Positions 33,501-44,879 of a stretch of DNA of 64,000 nt are shown one piece after another. The stretch lies in assembly GCA_950295325.1 (NCBI GenBank), contig OX485808.1:27548527-27612526 (forward strand). Direction: 5' to 3'. The DNA comes from Polytrichum commune (Eukaryota; Streptophyta; Polytrichopsida; Polytrichales; Polytrichaceae). Below the pieces are notes generated by a model that did no database searches, was not told the origin of the DNA, and saw only the letters and a list, made by a program, of their open reading frames with translations. Position 1 is the stretch's first letter; each line of letters starts with the position of its first letter. The translations under genes and the position numbers were made by a program.

Positions 33501-36500
33501 CATTCGTGAAAGGTCACAGTTCCCTTCAGCTTTCACGTAGTAGTGCATTATGAACATTTGAGCTCGCTCTTTCCCAAGAACCTCCTCAATCTTCAAACAC
33601 ACAGAAAATGAGAACACCCATAACTACAAAATAATAGTTATAATAATAAGATGAAATTGCCATCCTAAGGGCAAGCCCACCAATTGCCATATCCACATAA
33701 CAAATCCTCCCTCATCCATCCACATTTTAAGTTTGTGGATGCAGATACGGTGCAATCTCCCGCCAGTTGGCATATCCAAATCGGACATTCAGGGAGAAAC
33801 TTTATTACTTTCACATTGTTTTGCAAAAAGACATGATGAAGAGCTCCTCAATTAAAGCATCCTAGACTATTTCAGGTAAATAACAACACCTTTTAGGTGG
33901 AAATGAGTCACATTAAGGTAATTGAGTCACCCTCTGACAAAAATCCGAGGGGAATTAAGGGCATGGATTTGCTTGTCTCATTATGTTTGTGGAGAGTTTG
34001 CGGTGGCCACAAACAGGGTCATTTTGTTGGAAAATGTGGATGACCGTATCCACTTTCTGCAAATATTTGCAGATACAGCGATGAGTGGGATCCCCTCGTC
34101 CCAAATTTTCCAACATAATATGCAGTTTTCATCTGTAAACAATGTTTGCTATGTGGATACAGGCAACGGATGGGCTTGCCCTAAAACCCTGAACCCTAAA
34201 CACAATTTCTAAGTACAAGTCATTTAGGACCTCTTTAGTTTCAAAGTTGCTGATAATGCGTGAATTGAATAATAATCACAGTGAAGACAACCAGGATCAA
34301 ACAACATCCAACAACATGAACCAGTATAAAGAAAGCCATCAGGATGGATTTGTGACAAAGAAACAAAACGATCTGAGATAACTCACCTCTTGCAAAGTCC
34401 AAATATAGAAGAGACCTTCTTTCTTCCGGCTAGAATTTGCGGTCTCAGCACTATCAGCATCTTCCGCAGAGTAAATCCCACCCTCGGGATGTGTCATGTC
34501 GCGGATTAAATAATCGAGGACATCTCGAGCAACATATGAATATGTAATATCCTTTGTTGCCGTGTACGCATCTAGGTAGACGTTGACGAGTTGCGCTTGG
34601 TCGTACAGCATTTTCTCAAAGTGAGGCACTGTGTGACAAGGAAAGAAAGAAAGGAAGAAAGAATGACATCAAGGATTTGTAGGGTCCATCGGAGTTATCT
34701 TTCTTAAAGTCTCTCTCACAAACTCATGGTTTGGTAGGGAGTTTTGGCCCACTTTTGACATATTACAATGTTTAAGGAGTGTTCAAGTGGTGTCAGAAAC
34801 CCCAATTTTAGTGAAATGAAGGGGACGTGGATGACTTTGGCCAAACTACACCTACCATCAGGGAGGGTGGAAACCAATGTCGAAATCAGGGAGCTGATTC
34901 CAATGTGGACTAAATAGGGTCATTAATGTGACTAACAAAAATTTCTCTAACCATTCATACTTATCTACAATACTTACTATTAATGTGATAGTAAATTGTA
35001 ATATTGTAAATAAGTAAGAAGACACACTCACGTAGCTCCACGTGTCAAACAGTGAAATTGACTTTATTGCAGTAATTTGGAACTGCAAGTCAATGCAGTA
35101 GGTCACTCTATGGATCAAAAGGTCACACTAATGACTCTATTTGAGTTTTGGTGTAGAGCCCGAGGATTACTATTTGTAGTATAATGGGAGGCCTGGAGGG
35201 CTCCCATTCTAGCAAGACAGCTGTGTGAAAAATGAATTTCATGGCACCTAAAATGGTGCTCTCGAAAGTTTGATAACATCATGGGGCCAGGACAGGTTTG
35301 TGAATACTCTGAAAATACTCATCTATTTAAACCTGTGATTTAGTAACTTAGTTTACAAATGTGAAAAGGCAACTGGGAATAAGAAATAAGGGTTTTGTTT
35401 TGTTATTGATCACATTTACAGGAACTCAAATTTTACCATGCCAATACTCGTCCACGCTGTAACGATGAAATCCACCACCAACATGGTCGTGCATGCCACC
35501 ATTGGCCATACATTGGAGACTGAACTGGGCCATTTCAAGTGCCCGTGTGGCAGCCGACTCCTTGCCCTGCTGCTCCAGGCGCTTGTAGTTCCGCATCATG
35601 AGAGCCACCTCGACAGGGCGGGGAAATTTGGGAGCCCCTCCAAAGCCTCCTAATTTCGCGTCAAATCCCTTTGAAAGCTGCCACATGGTGGTTTATTCAA
35701 CCCAAAAATTAGCCTATCCTCTTGTCTAGCAGAATAACGTTCAAACTTTGTTCTATATTGGTTTTTTCTTAATCTAGATTAGTCTGCGCTTCAACATTTG
35801 CATCTTCTTGATGGGTTATATTCATAAATAAAAAAGGGACAACATTTGTATAGTTTGTGATACTATTGAAGCAGGGGAGCAACGAGAACTCTGAAAAGGA
35901 TTTCCTTGTGGAAGTATGACGACCTGCCATCTTCAACCAACGACCATTGTGTTTAGTGTTAGAATTCAGAGTTTAGGGTGAAGATTTTTGGCTCAGAGAT
36001 TCCTGTGAGAGCTGTTTCTGCAAAGCACAAGTAAACTTATTGAGGGTGCACATTCTAACTTGATAAAGTTTTTGTACCATGAGGTTACTGTAGAGGGCTT
36101 TCTATTCCATTAGAAAATTAAGTTATTTTTCCCTCAAAATATGTCACGTGTCATTCTTACATTGGTTGAGACCCTCTTGAATCCCACGTGAAAACTACAT
36201 TCAGGCACGATTAGAGATAAATTAGAGCACCCTCTTCAGTACTCTCAATACATGTAACCCTAAGTGTGGTAATAAGGAACAGACCTGCATAGCACACAGT
36301 GAGACAGCTTGGGCAGGCACACTGCTTTCAGCAAGCTCTTGAGAAGGGGCAACTGCTGCAGTGGCTTCCGCAAGCTGCTGAACTACCTGCTTCCCTGTCT
36401 CTCGCAAAAGCTCCTTCTTCGAGTCCCATACTTCTCGAACACGTCTTTAACATCGAGGGGAAAAAAAAAATTATCATTCGGAAAATAAGTCTTTATCAAA

Positions 36501-39500
36501 TTCTAACCAAAGCCTAATGTGTGAACCAAACAGAAGCCTCCTGACCTTAGAGTTCTCCGCAAAAGTCCATTTTGAGCTTGTTACAGCATCTCGTGTCGGA
36601 GCCTTAAGGAATTTGGTTGTTATTCGGTTTGTTTTTAAATGTTCTCCAACTTCATTGGATTGAACATAAAATTACACCACAAATCGGTAATTCAATCGGT
36701 AATTCAAGTATATAATCTTTCTCAATGTACTCACTTTAGTACTGTTTTAAAGCCCGGTCGACCGTATTTGTCATCAGGAGGGAAATAAGTTCCACCAACA
36801 ATGGGCTTCAGCTCTGGAGTGAGAAACACACTCATGGGCCACCCTCCACCTCCTTGAGAGGCTTGAACGTATGTCATGTAGACCTGCAAAATTGCATTCT
36901 CCATAAATGTGAGCAAGAGAGAATACCATAAAATTCTACCCAAGGGAGAGTGTTCAAGGTGGTCAGAGACATAATTCCTGAAAGAAAAAAATCTCCAACT
37001 TCTTAGTGCTCATTGTACAATAGTTTGCACCAGTGTTGGACCGGTATATAGGTGAATACATGGTATCAAAATAATCAACATCAATATTGGTATCAAAGAA
37101 CCTACCCGTAGGTACCAAAATTGTAATACCAGTCTGATATTCTTATTTGGTGCGTATGTCAAGGTGAGGGAATCTTTATATACCCAAGATAAGATTTGGG
37201 TCAACTACATTCTCAACCAGATTGATACTAGGGCATCTTGCCTAGATATGAAGGTTCTTGCATGGTATATAGAACCGAACAGTATCGAAAACAAAAATAC
37301 CGTTCAATACCCATACCCAATTGGTATCAAAAAATGTGAAATCCTCATTATAGATACCCAAATGGTATCAAAATAGATGATACCAGACCAACACTGGTTC
37401 ACACCTCCTAAAAGGAAAAATATCTATATAAATAATAAGGGACAACCTTATCAACATCAGGCCGTTCTTCTCGATCCACCTGTCACACCATCAAAGCCAA
37501 ATTGCAATTAGGTGGGCTGCCCTTAATCCAATTACTCAATCTTACTTGCACACCTATATTTAAGTGGTGTGAGGTTAGGTGTGGGTCAAAGAGCGGACGC
37601 CAAAAAGACATCATGCGTTTACAAGAGATTGGGACTACTTGCTCACAATTTGTTAACTCTTCTAGGTTAACACTAGTATATTTAATTGGGGATACCTGTA
37701 TGAAGACTCTTCACATTGACAACGAATAAGATATTCATATGAGCTCAGAGATTATTAGGAAAATGGCTACGGCCTTGATTTGGATGCATTAATCATCTCC
37801 TACTCATCGCGTGTTTAAGATCCTAGGAGAATCAGGCTTAGAGCTTTAGGCCCACTCACCTTATCAAAACAGAATAATCTGCTGCCAGGTGAGGTAAACT
37901 TGTTATAAGGTAAATCTTTCCCAACTCAATTAACTTGTCTCAATTGGACACCTGTATTTGAGTGGTATGTGGTTTGATGTGACTCCAAGAACGGATACCA
38001 AAATATGATAACCATTCTAAGCTCAATAGTCAACATAAATGAGGGGACCTTTATGACCATATAACAAACACGAGAATCCTCACTTTGATATGGATAAGAT
38101 AGTCATATGAGCTCCAGAAATTATGAGGAAAGTGGCTACATCCTCAATTTGGATTTGCTAACAATCTCGTACTCATCACGTGTTTCATATCCTAGGAGAA
38201 GTGAGATAGTCAGGAAAAAGTGACCATTTAAGACCCATCTACCTTACTACAAATAAATGATTAGGACAAGCATGGTCCAGCAAGCACAAATAAGGTTACA
38301 TAGTTCAACAAATGTGGAGGATACCTTGATGTTAACAAACCAGTCATTCATGAGTTTGGCGATCTCTTCGCTCTCAAACGACTCCACCTCCATCACATGA
38401 CACCTGGTTCATTCAACAAATGACATGACACACGATCAGAATCGTGTTAAAATTTCTTTTGTTTCGTGTTTTGTAATCCAACACGTTGGGTTGTAAGAAA
38501 ATCAGTACGAGTAGCCAAGTGAACAATGTGAAGAAAGATGATACATTACAGGGTCCATGCTGAGGTTTAAGGTTTAGTCCAAATTGAAGGCGGGACAGCA
38601 CTACAAACTATGTAGCATATATTGAACATTTTCTTCAAGGCAACCCAATTTTGTAACCTTCTCGTAATAGAAAAACAGAGAGAATCAGGAGAAAGTGAGA
38701 AGTTGCATTACCAGTGGCATGTGCTGTAGCCAACTTGAATTATTGATTATCCAAGAATCATGGACACAAACAATTATGAAGAGATATCAGTTTATCATTC
38801 TGTAGCACAAAAGTTTCAGCAGTGGTCATTCTAATAAATTTTTGAGTAAAATATAAGCTGAGATTAATACTGAATACCCTGAAAAATAACAAATTGAGCT
38901 CAATGTGATCTAAAAGAATGTGCTGTGCACAAGTGTCAGCCAAACTTAAGGAAGCGGCAGAAAGTAGTTGAGAGTGCAAATTTCTCTGCTGCTGAAAGAT
39001 ATGGAAATAGAAAGGCAAGGCAATGGCCAAATGGCCAAGGACATACATGCAAAGTACTGTATAGGGCTCTCTATTCTGACAGAATAATTAGTTTCTACTC
39101 AAATTTTGCCATGTGTCATGCTCAAATTCGCTAAGATCCACTTCTATATCCCACATGGAAACTACATTCCGGCACAGATAAAGATGAAATAGAGAGCCAT
39201 CTACGGTATTACCTCAGTAATGCTAAAAGTACCTGAAAGAAAGATGGGTTTATCCTCCGCACGTGCTTTTGCAAAAGCTTCTTCGCCCCATGGATACCAA
39301 TCCACCTGTGCGTCATGTCACTCCAATGTCATTTAACCTCTTTGATTATCACGACTTTCTGGAGCATGACATCAATCCTCAAGCAGTAAGGTAGACATGC
39401 CTAAATCAGATACTTCTTTTATTCAAACACCTATATTTGAGCGGCATGTCGTTTGATGTGGCTCCAAGAACGGATACCAAAAAGGCATCATGTGTTTAAA

Positions 39501-40648
39501 ATAGATTGGACTGCGTGCTTAAAGTATGATAACCATTCTAGGCTCAATAGTCAACGTAATTGGGAGGGGGGGGACCTATATGATTGTTTCATGAGAAAGA
39601 GAATCTTCGCTGTGATAATGAATAAGATATTCATATAAGCTCTGAAAATTACAAGGAAAGTGGCTACGGCCACGATTTGGATTTGCTAACCATCTCGTAC
39701 TAATCACATGTTTCATATCCTTGAGAGAGACAACCCTTCTAAAGTCCTCGGTCACTAGAATTATGAGGGTCTAGAGGGTTGCCTCTCTCATGGGAAAAAC
39801 AGCTTTGCTCCAAAAAGCCCTAAAAAGCCAATCTTTGGGAGGATGATTGTTGGAGATGCTCTGATGTTAAAACTGGAATTACAGCTGCTGACAATGTGAA
39901 AGACTACCACTACTACACTAGTTTAGGCATTGATGTGAACCAAATAAATTAAAATAAAATAGAATAACTCTTCTTTGCAACCTATGGGAAGGGAAAATGA
40001 GACAGGATTCAGTTTTTACACTGAATCCCACGAGACATAAACATGGAGATAAGGACGCCAGGATATCTCAAATACAAATTTCTTGCCGGTTTCTGAACTG
40101 AGGCAATTGACCTTGAGTGACAGGATTTTCCATGGAATGAAGACAGGTTATTTCTCAAGCATTTAAGTGTCGCCACTGACCTACTCATTTTTGCATCTCA
40201 CAATCCACATGTCAATTCTCAGACAAAAATCCCTTGACACAGAAACACCAGTTTCTTCAGGATGGAACAAAGCCCAGAAGTTTTGCCAGAATTTCGCATA
40301 AAATGAGAACAGAGAGATTTTTCTTACAGGGTTATGGGCATGTTGAAGAAGGTAAGGGCTGTGCTCTTGGGCAAGGCGGTTGGAATGCTTGTGGGATGCA
40401 GACGAACCTCCAGCAGCAGCAGCAGCTTCAATTTCCTGCCCTCCTCCCATCTCTGCCTCCACGGCCAAGCTCCCTCTGTAATTCCTGGCCTTCGATGTAG
40501 AAATGGAAACCCCACCAGCAATGGCCGGCGGACCGAAAAAACTAGGGCGGATTTGCAGCACGGAGCAATCTCCTAACCTCCTGCCACCCAAGCTCCTGCT
40601 AAAACAATGAATTCTGCGTGCCACTATGGTGGACTGCCTGGCCAGCAT
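27577..40648 (-). CDS. SPATA20-like: Thioredoxin-domain SPATA20/YyaL family protein (DUF255)
   Basis: Fifteen exons on the minus strand join in phase to 844 aa: 40648-40328, 39305-39233, 38733-38712, 38403-38325, 37479-37447, 36883-36735, 36444-36285, 35677-35437, 34628-34387, 33590-33327, 32743-32633, 31623-31399, 30450-30247, 29300-29124, 27810-27577. Residues 1-85 are Arg/Ser-rich and read like an organelle transit peptide. The DUF255 thioredoxin-like domain starts at [18 protein letters not shown] (about 90) and keeps the C137-H-W-C140 site, then [11 protein letters not shown] and [17 protein letters not shown]. An all-helical six-hairpin-like domain follows, with [35 protein letters not shown] and [20 protein letters not shown]. 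The enzymatic role of the family is not settled; a redox or sugar-epimerase-like role has been proposed. Exon 3 is 22 nt and exon 5 is 33 nt. Most introns contain MITEs. Splice sites were set by eye. Confidence 0.93.
27908..28300. mobile_element. Inverted-repeat element (family D) in SPATA20-like intron 14
   Basis: The left half (TCTCAAAAACCCATGTTTGG, then AAGGAGTGTTCAAGGGGTG, GAAATGAAGGGGAGGCG) pairs with the reversed right half (CAAACATGAGTTTTTGAGAC and CGCCTCCCCTTCGTTTC). It is a foldback MITE of about 390 bp. A diverged relative is at about 34715-35310 in intron 8/9 territory. Confidence 0.65.
29869..30240 (-). mobile_element. Family F MITE abutting the exon 13 splice donor
   Basis: A reversed family F copy runs from AAGGTAGATGGGTCTTAA to CAACCAAATAAGG, ending only a few bases beyond the GTATGAC donor of exon 13 (donor at 30246-30245). 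Confidence 0.65.
31716..32086. mobile_element. hAT-type MITE, SPATA20-like intron 11
   Basis: 371 bp, diverged ends CAGAGTGGGTGTAGTAT and ...CACCACTG. The 8-bp flanks GTCGAAAC and GTTGAGAC agree at 6 of 8 positions, consistent with an aged hAT target duplication. It belongs to the same family as the element at 59540. Confidence 0.7.
32150..32540 (+). mobile_element. Family G MITE, SPATA20-like intron 11
   Basis: It starts TTAAGGTAGATGTTGTCTTA and ends near AACAGCCACATACCTTAG, which pairs with the start. Internal blocks (GTGAGGATCAAAGAG, GGAGGTCCAATT, GAGAACATGAAAA) are shared with copies at 43850 and 61935. Confidence 0.6.
33669..34181. mobile_element. PIF/Harbinger-like MITE, SPATA20-like intron 9, TSD TAA
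   Basis: The ends GGGCAAGCCCACCAATTGCC and, inverted, GGGCAAGCCCATCCGTTGCC are followed by a further pairing segment (TATCCACATA). TAA flanks both sides (33666-33668, 34182-34184). It is 513 bp with no transposase. Confidence 0.82.
34715..35310. mobile_element. Diverged family D element, SPATA20-like intron 8
   Basis: The left part (CTCACAAACTCATGGTTTGG, CACTTTTGACATATTACAAT, AAGGAGTGTTCAAGTGGTGT) matches the element at 27908. The right part ends CAGGTTTGTGAATACTC. A block of unrelated sequence lies between. Confidence 0.5.
36086..36241. mobile_element. Small MITE (TACTGTAGAGGGC ends), SPATA20-like intron 7
   Basis: The ends TACTGTAGAGGGCTTTCTAT and, inverted, TACTGAAGAGGGTGCTCTAA pair. A sister copy is at 39055-39208. 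It stops about 43 bp before exon 7. Confidence 0.65.
37031..37396. mobile_element. hAT-type MITE, SPATA20-like intron 5
   Basis: 366 bp with ends CAGTGTTGGACCGGTAT and, inverted, CAGTGTTGGTCTGGTAT. The flanks GTTTGCAC and GTTCACAC agree at 6 of 8. Confidence 0.8.
37510..38240 (+). mobile_element. Two family F copies filling SPATA20-like intron 4
   Basis: Two head-to-tail copies, about 37510-37900 and 37930-38240, show the same block order (CACCT(A/G)TATTT...GTGGT, GCTCCAAGAACGG-like, GATATTCATATGAGCT). Together they make up nearly all of the 845-bp intron. Confidence 0.6.
39055..39208. mobile_element. Small MITE (TACTGTATAGGGC ends), SPATA20-like intron 2/3
   Basis: It starts TACTGTATAGGGCTCTCTAT and ends, inverted, TACCGTAGATGGCTCTCTAT. 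It has the same middle (CTACATTC(C/A)GGCAC) as the copy at 36086. It lies in intron 2, near exon 2. Confidence 0.65.
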
Positions 40649-40769
40649 TGCAGGGGCCCAGGCCCCCCAACCCTAGAAACTGGTCCACCAAATTTCCTCC
40701 CCAAAAGCAATGCACTCTGGAATCCCACCCAAACCCCGACGCAAAATTTAATTTTTTTAGAAAAATATA

Positions 40770-41235
40770 AACAACTTAGTTTTCTCTTCCCTACAATGCT
40801 TAGCCTTGCCAACCCAGAAGCTGGCAAATGAAGTGAAACAAAATGCAGGGTGAAGATATCTGTCGCAGAAAAAGGGAAACCACAATGCAAAAACAACTTA
40901 AGTTTCCTCATTTCTGCAATGATCTAGGCTTGCCAACCCAGAAGCTGGGAGTGCAAAGAAATAGCAATTTGGATTAGGGTTAGGCAACAATTTCCTGCCA
41001 TTTCTCAAATGAGCAATGAAAGTGCTGCTGTTGTCTGTGGAGAAAGATGATTAAAACAGCAAGAGCATTTGGAAGTTGAGAAAATGCAGGGTGAAGTAAC
41101 TCAGTGATGGTGGGGGTTAGCGCAACAATTTCGGTTCAAAATCTGGTGCACAAAAGGGGGAACGCGCCATCATCTCTGGAGATAGATGATCAAAACAGTA
41201 AGGAAGAGCATTTGGAAGTTGAGAAAGGTTTTCAA
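40770..41235 (+). repeat. Tandem duplications upstream of the SPATA20-like start codon
   Basis: The block AGCCTTGCCAACCCAGAAGC (about 40800) recurs as GGCTTGCCAACCCAGAAGCT (about 40927). The block AGCATTTGGAAGTTGAGAAA occurs near 41067 and again near 41206, each preceded by GATGAT(T/C)AAAACAG. AAAATGCAGGGTGAAG occurs near 40842 and 41084. The array lies 120-590 bp upstream of the start codon, in the presumed promoter/leader. Confidence 0.75.
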
Positions 41236-43564
41236 TCCATGGGACCCACCTATTGAATGTGTTGTCTTATTGAATTACCTTCAGGTTTGCCTCCTGTCTG
41301 TGCTCCTCTGTTGGCTCGAAAGCTAATGCATAAAAAAAAACATTGCAGAAAATGTTGATGAGTCAAAACAACTCTTAAATCCCAATCCAGACTGTTCTAT
41401 AACTTAGCCCAAGAAGAACTTGGCATTTGATGGAAGAGCCTTCTATCATTGTAAGCTTATTCTTTTGCATATTAAGTTGACGGTTGATGAAGGAAGTTCT
41501 GTGATTAGAAGTAAGTAAGTCACCTCACTTTTTGTATGACGCTCTTGAATTGATGCGAAAGTCTGTAAGCAGTAGAAAATCTGCCACACCTCAAATCCCA
41601 AATCTAGGTGACTTTACACTGGCATCGATATACGATTGAAGAAATGGCAAATGAAAAATACATGTGGTTCTCCTAAAACTGGCTGTTTTACTACTGTTTT
41701 CGCATGTCACACAGGTGGACAAGGAGATGCAGTTTACAAGTGTCACGAATGCTTTCACTTTCTCATCAGAATGATCTTTCATGAAAAATGCAGTGGCGAG
41801 GTTAAGTTAAGGTAGAAGAATCTAAGTACCCAGGTACCTACCCACCCACACAAACTCCAAGTTTTATGTACAAATGGAGTTATCCGTAGATCCTTTGGAT
41901 CGAACTTCAGGTGAGTTTGAGAGTGTAGTATCTGTAAAGTCAACCAGGATTTCTGTGATCCGCATGGTTAAACTGGCAGAATTAACGTTAAGCACATCTC
42001 ATCACGATTAGCATCATCTAGAGTATACATTTCTCTTGTTTGCAAGATCAAGAGGATTCCAACACACTAAGAAAACATGTTGTTTGGATACTTCGTACAA
42101 AAGTTATAAAGACTTAAAGTTGCATTTGTAGGAAAACCTAAAATCAACACATGTATCAAATGTTTAGAAAGTGTACATTCTCATAATCAATATGTATCTA
42201 TTGTGCAAGATTTTTAGGGGTTGGATTTGAGCATATGTATCATGAACACTCTTGAGTTCTTTGGTTTCATACTAATTTGTGTGTGTGTGTGTGTGTGTGT
42301 GTTCTCTTTTTATTGGGATAGTATGAAGCCTTCTTTAATTTTGTTTTAAATAAATCTGTGTGGGTGTCAATAAGTTGTAGCCTTGCAAGAGAAAAACTTT
42401 TTATAAAATACCAAAATATCACATCACAATGTATATTCATATTGTACAATTTCAAAATATTGTATGTATGTGAGGCCCACGTTGAGTTCCAAAGGCTTTC
42501 ATAGATCAAGGTTGCTAGGGGACATGCTAAACGAGTTGTGTCGGGCTATGAAATTTTTGACGTTCTAGGTTGTGGGTAAGCCAAGCTAGCCTTAGATAGG
42601 TTGATCCAATATTTAAGGGGTGGGTCCCATGTGTATAACCTATTTTAAATCCTAAAGTTCTCTCCAAAACATTAGGATTGAAATTGGAGGTCCAAGAAGG
42701 ACATTGTTTCACCTAACTTTCAAATTTATCCTCCAACACAAGATGAGCATGTGATTTCTTTGTGGAAAAGTGTCTCAAAGAGAAACCAAACTTCTAGTTT
42801 ACATATAACTCTAATGAGTCATTGATTTAAGGGTTGCATAAGCAAGTGATGCATGGCAACCGAGGTACTGACATGTGGTGGTGACCTACCTATCAACTTG
42901 TTGAGCCACCCACACAACTGTCTACCTACAAAATAAAATAAAATTATTGTCAAGGTTATTTTACCTTGACATGAATGGGTGACCAATCTCACTTTACATC
43001 GAACATGTTTTACCAAGTGGCAAAGTAAGAGTATTCCCTCCCTTTTCGATTGGTGATCACTGTGAAAGTATTGTGAGTTGGGGGTGGTAGATATACGAGT
43101 TTGTTTACGTCTATTTTTTGTCTGTTCAAAATTGGCTATGTGAAGTGTCTGATGGCAGTATGGTGTATTTGATTCATTAATATTTTGATATATGATTTTG
43201 GCATATGTTTTTGTTCAAACTTATTAAATGAGTGTTTGTGTATTGCCCCTTTAATTTACCCATGGCGTGATGGTGATGAGGGGGTTTATTTTCCAACCCA
43301 TGTCTCGAAGGGTGGTTAAAAGGGGGTTGCATATTACGTTCCCCCCCCCCCCCCCCGGCCCTTTGTAGGAGCAAGGAGGTGGGGTATGGGGTAGGGCACG
43401 TGATGAACAATAGGGATTAAATTTTGACTCTATCAACCTCTATTGTGGTTGAGCCAATGTAACATGGGTCCAAATTATGTAGTCTCTTATAGAATGTGAG
43501 GTGTAAGCCACTTGCACACTTACCAACTAAGCAATGTTTTTTCATTGCTTTCCTATTCATGTTA
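41236..43564. other. Intergenic, nothing coding recognised
   Basis: It contains a (GT)n microsatellite at about 42279-42301 and a poly-C run at about 43341-43356. I see no supportable gene or element ends. Confidence 0.5.
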
Positions 43565-43845
43565 GGCCATTTGAAGTGTCATGGGGTCCCGGTCTTGTGT
43601 TCAACCCACCTCCAAGAGGTGGGCTTGATGCAAAAACTGGTAAACATTGAATCATTATCCATTGCATGCCATGTAGATTTTCATTCATTTGAGCCTCCGT
43701 GGTCATCGAGGCTCTCAAGCTTGAGTCTAATTTAAATGGGGCAATTTGGTCATTTTCCACCAATGAGAGGTTTTAGATTTCAATAATCATAGCCCCTCGA
43801 GCTCTAGTGTAAAGTTGGAAGTGCTCCAAAGTGTAAAGTGCCCTC
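43565..43845. mobile_element. Deleted PIF/Harbinger-like MITE, probable TSD TTA
   Basis: TTA at 43562-43564 and 43846-43848 flank a 281-bp block whose right half (TTTTCCACCAATGAGAGGTT, CTCGAGCTCTAGTGTAAAGT, AAGTGCCC) matches the 23788 element. The left terminus is shortened or altered. Confidence 0.55.
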
Positions 43846-43849
43846 TTAG

Positions 43850-44225
43850 GGTACTATTTAGGTGTTATTTAGTTGTTTTTCTTAATCAAACACCTATATT
43901 TGATTGGTGTGTGGTCAGGTGAGGATCAAAAAACAAACACTGTAGAGACACTTACTTTAAAAAGATTGAACTATGTCTTCAAATTTTATTAACCACTCCA
44001 CACTCAATAATGAACACAGTTGGGAGGACCTATGTGTTTGATTAAGGAATCAACAAATACACACTTCCAATAATTATAACTAAATCAAAGAAGGTCTGAT
44101 TTTCAATATGAATTTTGATGATGCTTCATCGTAAATTTACTGATGCAATGCAAGTTCTGTTGTGTAAATCTAATTGTGCAAAGCAAACCGAATAACACCC
44201 ACCCACCCACACGAGTTACCTTAGG
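43850..44225 (+). mobile_element. Family G MITE
   Basis: The left part TAGGTGTTATTTAGTTGTTT and right end AATAACACCCACCCACCC pair imperfectly. Internal order matches copies at 32150 and 61935. Confidence 0.55.
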
Positions 44226-44507
44226 AAGAAGGCTAAACCTTCAATCTTGTGAACGAAGTTAGGTATTGCAAGTTCCAACGACCACCACGGGGACACTGAT
44301 TGAGAAAGAGACCCGACGACACACTCTTAAGCTGTCACTGACGACACTGGCGACAACTGACGAGCCACGACAGTCGCCGCAGTCGCCACCTCTCCGTCGC
44401 AGACAAGCAAACGTAGATTCACAGCCTAGTTCCTGCCAAACCCTACCAAACCCTAATTAATCCCTGCCCCTCCCCTGTTTCCCCAATCCTCACCTCCAAC
44501 CCTGAAA

Positions 44508-44700
44508 TTCATCATCAACATCATCAATATCATCAAAATCAACATCAACATCATCATCATCATCATCTTCCCTGATCGTATTTCAATCATCTCGGGCTTG
44601 GAATCAACAGTAGGAGCAAGAATTATTACCACATGCACACGAGGGAGCCACATCTTCTCCTTCCCCCATCATCATCATCATCATCATCATCATCACCGGC
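44508..44700 (+). repeat. CAT/ATC trinucleotide microsatellites
   Basis: Two ATC-type arrays (about 44510-44566 and 44665-44694) lie in a CT-rich stretch before RBM48, followed by a run of G at 44847-44861. The region probably includes RBM48 promoter and leader. Confidence 0.85.
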
Positions 44701-44879
44701 ACCATCCCCGCATTCTCTTCGCACGATTATGATACATTGGCGATTGGTGGAGTTCAAGAAACTGAGTTTGCGGTACTTGGGGCGCTGGAGGAGGGGTCGT
44801 CTCGAAGATGGTGCAGGGGATTGTTGAAATAAGGTAAGTATTGAGAGGGGGGGGGGGGGGGTGAAGAAGCAGGGGAAAT

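Noticed and set aside
44633-44827. Open frame with Ser/His runs before RBM48
   Set aside because: It is a translation of ATC microsatellites in the presumed leader; no conserved protein features.
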